From NCBI GenBank assembly GCA_018716795.1, contig DVJK01000073.1, forward strand, positions 1 to 5,792: a DNA stretch of 5,792 nucleotides, in the 5' to 3' direction. The notes under the pieces were generated by a model. That model searched no databases. It was not told where the DNA came from and was given only the letters and a program-made list of their open reading frames with translations. Positions 1 to 5,329 of this stretch are shown piece after piece; positions within the stretch are counted from its first letter, which is position 1, and every line of letters begins with the position of its first letter. Made by a program: the position numbers and the translations under genes. The stretch is from Candidatus Scatomorpha merdipullorum. Its GTDB lineage: Bacteria > Bacillota > Clostridia > Oscillospirales > Oscillospiraceae.

Positions 1-1
1 G

Positions 2-889
2 GGCCCGGCGGACTTCGACGTGGACGGCGGCGATATCTGCATCCTCAACACCGCCGACAACAGCGTCTATGTCTACTCCGGCGGCGAGCTCGCGCGGCGG
101 ATTGACCTGGATGTCACCGGCCTCTACGCCATACGCATGGCGGCCGAGGACGGGAACGTGTATATCTTCGGCGTCGAGCAGGAGAGCCGCCGGCCCGCCT
201 TCGCCGCCGTCGACGCGGAGGGGAGGGCGCAGAGCCTGCCCTTCATGGAGCACCTGGGCAGCGAGTCCGTCGCCGGCCTGAGCGCGAACGGAAGCGAGCT
301 CTATGTCGAGGAGGGCGGCCTCTATTGGACCTTCGACCTCGAAAATCCTGACGCCGCGCCCGAGAGCTCCGAGGCCTACCGCCTCGCCGACGGCACGCTC
401 TGGGAGCCGCACTTCGCCGGGAACGGCATTTTGACGCACACCATGACCCTCGACGTCACGCACCCCGACGGCAGGACGCTCACAATACCCTTCGAGGCCG
501 CCTGCGAGCACGCCGGCTTGGGCGGGCTGAGGCTCCTACGCTGCGGCGGCGGGCAGTACGACGTGTACGTCGTCGAGATAACGCAGGACGAGGAGTATTG
601 GATACACACGGCGGAATACGTCCTGCGCGTGGACGAAAAGGGCACGCCGCTCTATGTGTACACCGACTCCAGCTCCGCCGAGCTGCACAACACGCGGCTC
701 GACTCCGGCGCGCTCTACTCCATGAGCGTGGACGGCTCCACTCTCAGCATAAAGCGCCTCCCGGACGTCTTCATAACTCCCTGGGCGAGGTATGAGTCGC
801 CCCTCGCCGGCATAACGCCGCCCTCGCCCGAGCCGGAGCCAACGCAGAGCGCCGTGCCCGCCCCGGCGGAATCGGCCCCTCAGGCCTGA
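2..889 (+). CDS. Beta-propeller-like, probably exported protein (5' end missing)
   Basis: The frame is open to the left window edge, so the true start lies outside; 295 residues are visible, ending at a TGA. The first residues read GPADFDVDGGDICILN and then NSVYVY-SGGELARRIDL. This resembles an NHL/six-bladed propeller blade (a P-x-x-F-D-V-D start, a 'G-x-IYILD' strand, a 'N-x-V-Y-V-Y' turn). Further blade-like pieces with paired aromatic strands follow (DGNVYIFG, YDVYVVEI, GALYSMSVDGSTLSI). The last 30 or so residues are Pro/Glu/Ala/Ser-rich (PPSPEPEPTQ...), a flexible tail typical of extracellular Gram-positive proteins. No catalytic motif is visible. Family knowledge suggests a surface or secreted binding scaffold, but the N-terminus that would show a signal peptide or lipobox is absent. 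It converges on the NlpC/P60 gene and ends just before a shared terminator. The CDS call is firm; the function is not known. Confidence 0.85.
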   Translation, partial: GPADFDVDGGDICILNTADNSVYVYSGGELARRIDLDVTGLYAIRMAAEDGNVYIFGVEQESRRPAFAAVDAEGRAQSLPFMEHLGSESVAGLSANGSELYVEEGGLYWTFDLENPDAAPESSEAYRLADGTLWEPHFAGNGILTHTMTLDVTHPDGRTLTIPFEAACEHAGLGGLRLLRCGGGQYDVYVVEITQDEEYWIHTAEYVLRVDEKGTPLYVYTDSSSAELHNTRLDSGALYSMSVDGSTLSIKRLPDVFITPWARYESPLAGITPPSPEPEPTQSAVPAPAESAPQA

Positions 890-922
890 GCGGCCGCCGG
901 TTCACAAAACCCCGCGGCATAA

Positions 923-958
923 AAAAGGGGCGCCGGTCTCCCGACCGGCGCCCTTTTT
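923..958. terminator. Bidirectional intrinsic terminator between convergent genes
   Basis: A perfect 11-bp GC-rich stem (928-938 with 943-953, arms GGGCGCCGGTC/GACCGGCGCCC) closes on a TCCC loop. It is flanked by an A run at 921-926 and a T run at 954-958, which extend the stem by A-T pairs. Each strand therefore ends in a U-tract: five T on the plus strand and six on the minus strand. It lies 34 bp after the stop of the propeller-like gene and 15 bp after the stop of the minus-strand NlpC/P60 gene, so it can end both transcripts. Confidence 0.93.
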
Positions 959-972
959 GCGCCCTTTATGCG

Positions 973-1848
973 TTACACGGCTATGCGCCGCGCGCCGACG
1001 TACATCCTCGAATAATAGCTCTCGTCCAGGCTGTTTATCGTGACATAGCCCGCGCCGGAGCTGGAGTGGATGAACTGGCCATCGCCTATGTAGATGCCGA
1101 CGTGGCCGATGGCCTCGCTCGAGCTGGCGAAGAAGACGGCGTCGCCTATCTGCAGCTCGCTCTTGTCGACGGCGGTGCCGTTCTTGTAGATACCCGCGGC
1201 GGTGCGGTTGGTCTGATAGCCGAAGCTCTTGAAGACATAGCTCACGAAGCCGGAGCAGTCGAAGCCCGAGGGGCTTGAGCCCGCCCAGACATAGGGCACG
1301 CCCATGTACTGCCTGGCGAAGGCGACAATCTGCTGGCCGACGGTGACGTTGGCGGCCGGGGCCTCGCCCGTGCGCTCGCCGAGCTCGACATAGTCGCTGC
1401 GGATATAGCCGCTGACGCCGCCGGCGTTCACGCGGTACCAGACTCCGTCGACGCCCGTGACCTCGACGCTCTCGCCGAAGCTCGTGACGCGGAGTATTGC
1501 GCTGTCCGTGCCCGCGCCGGAGCGCATGCGCACGTCGGTGCCGTTGACCCAGCCCGCAGCGGAGACGTCCATGGTCTCGGCGAAGCTGAGATAGTCGGCG
1601 GACATATAGCCCCAATTGCCGTTGACGTACACGCGGTACCAGCCGTTTTCCGGCCCGCTTTCAACTATCATGGAGCTGCCCCTGGCGGCGGTGAGGAGGA
1701 TGGAGTTGTCCGTGCCCGCGCCGGAGCGCAGGTTGACTTCTGTGGTGGTGGCCGCGCCGCCTATGCAGTCGGCGGCCGCGGTGCCGGCAATCGCGCAGCA
1801 GCAGAGCGCCGCCGCGACGAGGGTGCGGAGTATCTTTTTCTTGCTCAT
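973..1848 (-). CDS. Secreted SH3b-SH3b-NlpC/P60 peptidoglycan endopeptidase
   Basis: 291 residues. Residues 1-26 form a signal peptide: a Lys-rich start (MSKKK), an Ala/Leu/Cys core with a CCC triplet at 16-18, and a likely cut after AAA. There is no proper lipobox before Cys28. Two bacterial SH3 (SH3b) domains follow, at about 36-88 and 101-156; both carry the 'LRSGAGTD.SIL' / 'MRSGAGTD.AIL' start and a WYRV...GY(I/M) ending. The NlpC/P60 domain spans about 170-290, with catalytic Cys198 in FDCSGF, His249 in GHVGIYIGDG and His261 in FIHSSS, so the triad looks intact. Family knowledge: these enzymes cut the gamma-D-Glu to diamino-acid bond in stem peptides, with SH3b domains binding the wall. 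The ATG is supported by AAAGGA (1856-1861), 7 nt upstream. No promoter is visible in the 59-bp gap to the 94-aa gene, so co-transcription with it is likely. The specific substrate is inferred. Confidence 0.95.
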   Translation of the reverse strand: MSKKKILRTLVAAALCCCAIAGTAAADCIGGAATTTEVNLRSGAGTDNSILLTAARGSSMIVESGPENGWYRVYVNGNWGYMSADYLSFAETMDVSAAGWVNGTDVRMRSGAGTDSAILRVTSFGESVEVTGVDGVWYRVNAGGVSGYIRSDYVELGERTGEAPAANVTVGQQIVAFARQYMGVPYVWAGSSPSGFDCSGFVSYVFKSFGYQTNRTAAGIYKNGTAVDKSELQIGDAVFFASSSEAIGHVGIYIGDGQFIHSSSGAGYVTINSLDESYYSRMYVGARRIAV

Positions 1849-1882
1849 GTCTCTATCCTTTGCTTTATCCCGGGTTTAATCG

Positions 1883-1904
1883 CGCGGCCGCCGGTGCGGC
1901 CGCG
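1883..1904 (-). other. GC-rich intercistronic hairpin
   Basis: A perfect 9-bp inverted repeat (CGCGGCCGC at 1883-1891, GCGGCCGCG at 1896-1904) with a 4-nt loop lies between the stop of the 94-aa gene and the ribosome binding site of the NlpC/P60 gene. On the minus strand it is followed by GATTAAACC rather than a U-tract, so it does not look like a full intrinsic terminator. It could reduce read-through, protect the 3' end of the upstream message or set the ratio of the two products. That role is inference. Confidence 0.6.
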
Positions 1905-1907
1905 GCT

Positions 1908-2192
1908 TTATTTCTGCAGGGCCCTGTCGAGCCAGACGGACGCGACGTCCATGGCCGCGTACAGGCTGGCCTTCTCGCTGCGCTTCACAACGCGCTCGCG
2001 GCTCTTGAGCGAGGGATCCGTCAGCTGAAGCTGCACGGAGACCTTCGTGGCCACGTCCAGGTCCTCGACCTTCTTGGTCTCGAGAATCTGCATCATGATG
2101 ATGTATTTGTCGGCCATGCTGCCGAAGTAGATAATGTCGTCCTTCCTGCGGAGCGGATGCCCCTTGTAGACAAGCTCCTTCGCTGCTGCCAT
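1908..2192 (-). CDS. Small conserved-looking protein of unknown function (94 aa)
   Basis: I do not recognise a named family. From the chosen ATG it runs 94 residues and ends ...WLDRALQK. It is soluble-looking, with no signal peptide or membrane segment. The N-terminal half is predicted beta-rich (ELVYKGHPLRRKDDIIYFG, then DKYIIMMQIL). The middle has a hydrophilic stretch (ETKKVEDLDVATKVSVQLQL), and the C-terminal part looks helical (SEKASLYAAMDVASVWLDRAL). Start choice: AGGAGG at 2202-2207 is 9 nt before ATG 2190-2192 but only 3 nt before an in-frame GTG at 2196-2198, so the ATG is preferred. It has two sigma-A promoters and an operator-like repeat upstream, unusually elaborate control for so small a gene. 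It precedes the NlpC/P60 gene by 59 bp and probably shares its transcript. Expression looks likely; the role is unknown. Confidence 0.85.
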   Translation of the reverse strand: MAAAKELVYKGHPLRRKDDIIYFGSMADKYIIMMQILETKKVEDLDVATKVSVQLQLTDPSLKSRERVVKRSEKASLYAAMDVASVWLDRALQK

Positions 2193-2201
2193 AAGCACAT
2201 A

Positions 2202-2207
2202 CCTCCT
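2202..2207 (-). promoter_or_regulatory. Ribosome binding site that fixes the start of the 94-aa gene
   Basis: AGGAGG on the minus strand within AAAAGGAGGT. Its distance to ATG 2190-2192 is 9 nt, which is normal; its distance to the alternative GTG at 2196-2198 is 3 nt, which is too short. This selects the 94-residue form. Confidence 0.85.
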
Positions 2208-2213
2208 TTTCGG

Positions 2214-2251
2214 CGGTTACAAGCCTTCAAACGTTGTAACCGAATTGTAAC
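2214..2251 (-). promoter_or_regulatory. Operator-like GTTACAA repeat over promoter P2
   Basis: On the plus strand, CGGTTACAA (2214-2222) and TTGTAACCG (2234-2242) form a perfect 9-bp inverted repeat with an 11-nt spacer. A third copy, TTGTAAC, lies at 2245-2251, exactly 11 bp (about one helical turn) after the second, and overlaps the -10 box of P2. The predicted P2 start (about 2237) falls inside one arm. Direct observation: repeat geometry. Inference: a repressor binding site at the core promoter. In longer transcripts from P1 the inverted arms could also fold as an RNA hairpin just before the ribosome binding site. Confidence 0.6.
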
Positions 2252-2272
2252 TCATCTTTTCCGTTTTGTCAA
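2244..2272 (-). promoter_or_regulatory. Sigma-A promoter P2 of the 94-aa gene
   Basis: On the minus strand a perfect -35 TTGACA (2267-2272) is separated by exactly 17 nt from a -10 TACAAT (2244-2249), one mismatch from consensus. The start point should be near 2237, giving a leader of about 45 nt before ATG 2192. The region is AT-rich against GC-rich surroundings. Confidence 0.88.
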
Positions 2273-2287
2273 CATCAAACGGAGAAA

Positions 2288-2321
2288 TTTTCGGGCCGGA
2301 GTGAGCGCTCCGGCCCGAAAA
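2288..2321. repeat. 14-bp perfect inverted repeat between the tandem promoters
   Basis: TTTTCGGGCCGGAG (2288-2301) is perfectly complementary to CTCCGGCCCGAAAA (2308-2321), with a 6-nt loop TGAGCG. It lies downstream of the PBP stop in the direction of transcription and would be the natural place for its terminator. However, the A/T ends have the reverse of terminator polarity: the T run comes before and the A run after the GC core on both strands, and only TTT follows on the minus strand. It may be a weak terminator for the PBP gene, or a 5' protective stem at about +11 of transcripts from P1. Confidence 0.7.
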
Positions 2322-2337
2322 ACGGGATAAAGCCAGG

Positions 2338-2366
2338 ATTATAGGGGTGTTTTCGGGGATTGACAA
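2338..2366 (-). promoter_or_regulatory. Sigma-A promoter P1, upstream of the 94-aa gene
   Basis: The minus strand shows -35 TTGTCA (2361-2366), a 17-nt spacer, and a perfect -10 TATAAT (2338-2343). The start would be near 2331, about 10 nt before the 14-bp inverted repeat and about 140 nt before the 94-aa start codon. It could drive the 94-aa gene in tandem with P2, or a short RNA ending at the inverted repeat. One mismatch in the -35 and perfect spacing make it credible. Confidence 0.72.
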
Positions 2367-2376
2367 ATATTTTCCG

Positions 2377-2396
2377 GCGCAAAGACAAGCTTGCGC
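2377..2396. repeat. Small inverted repeat downstream of the PBP gene
   Basis: GCGCAA (2377-2382) and TTGCGC (2391-2396) form a 6-bp stem with an 8-nt loop, 27 bp after the PBP stop on the minus strand. The minus strand continues CGGAAAATATTTGTC, which lacks a clear U-tract, so termination here would be weak at best. Confidence 0.4.
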
Positions 2397-2423
2397 ATTG
2401 GAAACAAAACTGTAACTATTGCG

Positions 2424-4592
2424 CTATGCCGCGCCGCCGACGGGCTCCGTGGGCTCGATTTCCTCGCCGTCCTCCGGCCCGTCGTCGGGTATCATGGTGT
2501 AGAGCGGGCGGTCGTCGGTCTCGTCCGGTCGCTCGCTCTCCTCCGGCTCTGCCGAGGGCGTCGGGGAGGGGGAGGGGCTTGTGAGGTCGCCGAAAATCAT
2601 CGTGTCGCCGCCTATGCTGCTGGGGTCGGTGAAGCTCCGGCGGGCGAGGCCCTCGTGCACCTCCTGCATGATGTTGCGCCAGATGACGCAGGCGGGATTA
2701 TACCAAGTGATGGGCGCCGGTATGTCGTAGCCCGTCCAGACCGCGCCGATATAGTAGGGCGTCATGCCGACGAACCAGCGGTCGTCGTTCCCGCCGGAGG
2801 AGCCGGTCTTGCCCGCTATCTCCTGCGTGTAGAAATTGGCGCTGGAGCTCGTGCCGCCGTTGGCGGAGCCTATCATCATGTCGGTGACGTTGTTGGCCGC
2901 GTTCGTGCGCAGGGCCTGGCGCTGCACGACGGGATTGTCCAGCACGACGCCGCCGTTGGAGTCGAGCACCTGCGTGTAGGTCCGCGACTCGCTGAAGACG
3001 CCGTTGTTGGCGAAGACGGTGTAGGCCTGGGCCATCTCGCGCACCGTGACGCCGTAGGTCAGCTCGCCGAGGGCGAGGGGCGAGGGGTTGTAGTCCGCGT
3101 CGACGAGCGTCGTGATGCCGAAGATGTCGCGCAGATAGTTGTAGCTCGTCTCTATGCCCAGCTTGTCGAGCAGCTGGATGGCGACGGTGTTCTTCGAGAG
3201 GACGAGGCCCTGGCGTATCGTTATCGGCCCGTCGGCATAGCCGTCGGTGTTGGTGGGGTAGAAGCTGATGTGGTCGAGCGTGTACTTGCCCGAGCCGGGC
3301 GCGGCGTCAATGACCAGGGTGTTCTGCGTGACGATGCCGAGGTCGAAGGCCGGGCCGTAGACCGAGAGGGGCTTTATCGCGCTTCCGGGCGGACGGGTGG
3401 TGTCCGTGGCCCGGTTGAGCACGAGGTTGCCCGTCTTCTCGCCGACGCCGCCGCACATGGCGACGATGTCGCCGGTGTAGGGGTCTATGATGACGATGGC
3501 GCTCTGCAGCTGCTGATTCGTCGTGTGATAGACGCTCGGGAAGTTGTCGGTATTCTCGTAATAGGCGTCCACGATGCCCTGGATGCGCGCGTCGCAGCAG
3601 GTGTGTATCTGATAGCCGCCGTTATAGAGCAGGCGCTGCGCCGTCTCGTAGTTGACGCCGCGCACCTCCATGAGGTCGGCGAGCACGTCGTCTATGACGG
3701 CCTCGACGTAGTAGGGGTATATCTCCTGCTCGGGCGCGGTGTTCTCGCCGCGGACGAAGACCAGCTCCTCGTTGACGGCCTCGGTGTACTCGTCATAGTC
3801 GATATAGCCCTGCTCGTACATCTCACGCAGGACCGTGCGCTGCCGCTCCTTATTGTTCTCAACGCTGTAATAGGGGCTGTAATAGGTGGGGAGGTTGACT
3901 ATGCCGACAATCGAGGCGCACTCGGCCAGCGTGAGCTCGCTCGGCTCCTTGCCGAAGTAGGTCTGCGCCGCGGTGTATATGCCGTTGCAGCCCTCGCCGA
4001 AGTAGACCGCGTTGAGATACCACTCGATTATCTCCTCTTTGTCGTACTTCTTCTCAAACTCCAGCGCGCGGAATATCTCCACGAGCTTGCGCTGGACGGT
4101 GACCTCGTTCTCGCCGGTCAGGTTCTTTATAAGCTGCTGGGTTATCGTCGAGCCGCCGAAGGTGTCGTCCATGCTGAGGAACATGTTGAACACCGCGCCG
4201 ACAGTGCGGTACCAGTCCACGCCCTTGTGCGTGTAAAAGCGCTTGTCCTCTATCGCCACAAGCGCGTGCTCCAAATCCTCGGGTATGTCCTCATAGTCGA
4301 CCCAGATGCGGTTTTCGCCGCCGGAGAGGGTGGCCAGGACGTTCCCGCCCGCGTCGTAAACCGTGCTGGATTCCGAGAGCGAGAAGTCGTCGAGCGAGAC
4401 GTCCAGCTCGTCGACCAGCGTCGTCTTGACATAGAAGGCGAAGATGCAGACGAAAAGCAGCATCGTCGTCAGCAGGATGAGGATGGCCGTGAGAATTATT
4501 TTAAGCGCGAGGCTCAGCGCGCCGCCGACGGCCCCGCCGGCGGCCTTCGCGGCCTTCTCCGCCTTTTCGAGTTTGTTGTTATCCCTGGACAT
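2424..4592 (-). CDS. Class A penicillin-binding protein (bifunctional glycosyltransferase/transpeptidase)
   Basis: 722 residues, PBP1A type, polymerising lipid II into glycan strands and cross-linking the stem peptides outside the membrane. A short Lys/Ala-rich cytoplasmic tail (1-24) leads to one membrane segment (about 26-54). The GT51 glycosyltransferase domain (about 75-245) shows EDKRFYTHKG with catalytic Glu115, GGSTITQQLIKN (147-157), RALEFEKKY, EIIEWYLN and the AAQTYFGK block. The transpeptidase domain (about 360-640) has the nucleophile motif SAIK (Ser404, Lys407) after RPPG, the SKN motif (466-468) and KTG (595-597), so all three penicillin-binding motifs are intact. The last 50 or so residues are a Pro/Ser/Glu/Asp-rich tail with no known fold. 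Start: ATG 4590-4592 has GGAGGTG (4597-4603) at good spacing; an in-frame GTG 30 bp upstream lacks one. Transcribed from an extended -10 promoter; stop TAG. Confidence 0.97.
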   Translation of the reverse strand: MSRDNNKLEKAEKAAKAAGGAVGGALSLALKIILTAILILLTTMLLFVCIFAFYVKTTLVDELDVSLDDFSLSESSTVYDAGGNVLATLSGGENRIWVDYEDIPEDLEHALVAIEDKRFYTHKGVDWYRTVGAVFNMFLSMDDTFGGSTITQQLIKNLTGENEVTVQRKLVEIFRALEFEKKYDKEEIIEWYLNAVYFGEGCNGIYTAAQTYFGKEPSELTLAECASIVGIVNLPTYYSPYYSVENNKERQRTVLREMYEQGYIDYDEYTEAVNEELVFVRGENTAPEQEIYPYYVEAVIDDVLADLMEVRGVNYETAQRLLYNGGYQIHTCCDARIQGIVDAYYENTDNFPSVYHTTNQQLQSAIVIIDPYTGDIVAMCGGVGEKTGNLVLNRATDTTRPPGSAIKPLSVYGPAFDLGIVTQNTLVIDAAPGSGKYTLDHISFYPTNTDGYADGPITIRQGLVLSKNTVAIQLLDKLGIETSYNYLRDIFGITTLVDADYNPSPLALGELTYGVTVREMAQAYTVFANNGVFSESRTYTQVLDSNGGVVLDNPVVQRQALRTNAANNVTDMMIGSANGGTSSSANFYTQEIAGKTGSSGGNDDRWFVGMTPYYIGAVWTGYDIPAPITWYNPACVIWRNIMQEVHEGLARRSFTDPSSIGGDTMIFGDLTSPSPSPTPSAEPEESERPDETDDRPLYTMIPDDGPEDGEEIEPTEPVGGAA

Positions 4593-4642
4593 TATGCACC
4601 TCCGTGCTGGGTATAAGCGCACTCAAACCATTCTAACCCGGT

Positions 4643-4671
4643 ATTATATCATATTCCGTCGGAAAGTAGTA
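4643..4671 (-). promoter_or_regulatory. Extended -10 promoter of the PBP gene
   Basis: The minus strand reads TGATATAAT (4643-4651), a perfect extended -10 (TGnTATAAT). The hexamer at -35 spacing (4666-4671, TACTAC) is poor, which is usual for extended -10 promoters. The start would be near 4636, giving a leader of about 44 nt to ATG 4592. Confidence 0.78.
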
Positions 4672-4693
4672 GACAAACTTTTAAATATTTTCT

Positions 4694-4722
4694 CGCCGGG
4701 CTCCGCCCGCCGCGGCCCGGCG
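4694..4722. repeat. GC-rich inverted repeat between divergent genes
   Basis: CGCCGGGC (4694-4701) and GCCCGGCG (4715-4722) form a perfect 8-bp stem over a 13-nt GC-rich loop. On the plus strand CATTGTATTTTTT follows, like a terminator U-tract, but no plus-strand gene lies to the left to be terminated. The stem, the T run and the following CCTCCGAAGGCGGAA motif (4736-4750) together look like a compact intergenic repeat unit; only one copy is present here. Confidence 0.5.
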
Positions 4723-4724
4723 CA

Positions 4725-4755
4725 TTGTATTTTTTCCCTCCGAAGGCGGAATAAT
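4725..4755 (+). promoter_or_regulatory. Possible promoter of the BofC-C-like gene
   Basis: TTGTAT (4725-4730) and AATAAT (4750-4755) are separated by 19 nt, longer than ideal. This is the best plus-strand candidate before the 4811 start codon, but the boxes and spacing are imperfect, and the true promoter could lie in the AT-rich stretch 4676-4691 instead. Confidence 0.35.
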
Positions 4756-4767
4756 TAAGTAAATGCC

Positions 4768-4787
4768 GGCGCCGGATGCGCGGCGCC
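4768..4787 (+). other. Leader hairpin just upstream of a ribosome binding site
   Basis: GGCGCCG (4768-4774) pairs with CGGCGCC (4781-4787) over a GATGCG loop, a perfect 7-bp GC stem ending 8 nt before AGGAGG (4796-4801). It leaves the ribosome binding site single-stranded and may stabilise the leader. Its role is inferred. Confidence 0.45.
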
Positions 4788-4810
4788 CAATGCAAAGGAG
4801 GACATATACA

Positions 4811-5146
4811 ATGAAGACGTGGATAAAGCTCGCGGGCACGGGCGTGCTGGCCGCCGCCGCGGTCTGGAGCGCGGCCGCCGCGATAAGCGGCATAAGCTCG
4901 CCCGCGCAGGCGGCCGACAGCTATGAGGGCGTGGCCCTGCCCGCGCCGGAGAGCGGCGCGGAGTTCGTCCTGCGCGAGTACGACGGCTGCGTGGCGGTGT
5001 TCGCCGCAGGGGAGAAGAAGCCGGTGACATTGACCGACATAGAGGTCAGAGGTCTGCGCCGCGCCGACCGCGAGCTCCTGAGCGCCGGCCTGCCCTGCGC
5101 CGGACGCGAGGAGGTGCTGGCCCTGCTGGAGGACCTGGGCTCCTGA
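4811..5146 (+). CDS. Small exported protein resembling the BofC C-terminal domain
   Basis: 111 residues. MKTWIK followed by a long Ala-rich hydrophobic stretch (residues 7-28) and PAQA-A gives a signal peptide or N-terminal anchor, with a likely cut near residue 35. The mature part has the order FVLREYDGCVAVF, a Thr-Asp-Ile-rich strand (VTLTDIEV), LRRADRELLSAGLP and EEVLALLEDLGS. This matches the pattern I know from BofC C-terminal-like (BofC_C) domains of Firmicutes: 'Y-x-L-R-x-Y-x-G-x-I-A-V-F ... T-D-I-x-V ... L-P-x-x-D-x-x-L-L-x-x-G-I ... L-L-E-D'. In Bacillus, BofC restrains sporulation signalling at SpoIVB; a stand-alone domain in a Clostridia member need not do the same. Start: AGGAGG (4796-4801) sits 9 nt before ATG 4811, so an in-frame ATG at 4763 is rejected. 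The protein has Cys near residue 60 and Cys near residue 96, possibly a disulfide. Confidence 0.88.
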   Translation: MKTWIKLAGTGVLAAAAVWSAAAAISGISSPAQAADSYEGVALPAPESGAEFVLREYDGCVAVFAAGEKKPVTLTDIEVRGLRRADRELLSAGLPCAGREEVLALLEDLGS

Positions 5147-5256
5147 ACGCATACAAATACTGAGAATTTTTCGCCGTCTTGGGCCGAATAAAGGGGGATA
5201 CCCGGACGAATTTCGGATATTCTGAATTTTTCCGCCGGCCTTTTCGAAAAATCTGA
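5147..5256. other. AT-rich non-coding gap with an imperfect direct repeat
   Basis: No reading frame with a ribosome binding site is seen on either strand. GAATTTTTCGCCG (5164-5176) recurs 60 bp later as GAATTTTTCCGCCG (5224-5237), and TTTTCGAAAA (5241-5250) is a perfect palindrome. No convincing terminator hairpin with a U-tract was found for the gene ending at 5146. Confidence 0.45.
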
Positions 5257-5285
5257 TTGATTTCCGGACACAAATGAGTTACAAT
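5257..5285 (+). promoter_or_regulatory. Sigma-A promoter of the DUF1292 gene
   Basis: -35 TTGATT (5257-5262), a 17-nt spacer and -10 TACAAT (5280-5285). The start would be near 5292, about 38 nt before ATG 5330. The sequence ATGAGTTACAAT ending at the -10 is identical to that of promoter P2 of the 94-aa gene. Confidence 0.78.
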
Positions 5286-5329
5286 AGCTCCAGAGAGAGC
5301 GGCGCGCCCATACGAGCGGAGGGTTCCCC

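Noticed and set aside
902..1615. A minus-strand open frame of 237 codons overlapping the NlpC/P60 gene
   Set aside because: It is an Arg-rich frame-shifted shadow that runs through the strong terminator at 923-958 and has no ribosome binding site.
2196..2198. GTG as the start of the 94-aa gene
   Set aside because: It lies only 3 nt from the AGGAGG site; the ATG two codons later is at a normal 9 nt.
2360..2388. Plus-strand TTGACA at 2360-2365 as a promoter
   Set aside because: No -10-like hexamer lies 16-18 nt downstream, and no plus-strand gene follows. The same bases give the -35 of the minus-strand promoter P1.
2391..4616. A very long plus-strand open frame (about 740 codons) opposite the PBP gene
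   Set aside because: It is the antisense shadow of a GC-rich gene: the product is Val/Ala/Arg/Gly-rich without domains, and the start lacks a ribosome binding site. The minus-strand frame carries every PBP motif.
4593..4622. GTG at 4620-4622 as the start of the PBP
   Set aside because: There is no ribosome binding site in front of it, and the extension would translate the GGAGGTG site that serves ATG 4592.
4763..4810. ATG at 4763 as the start of the BofC-C-like protein
   Set aside because: It would add 16 Arg/Pro-rich residues before the signal peptide and read through the leader hairpin and the ribosome binding site. ATG 4811 has AGGAGG at 9 nt.
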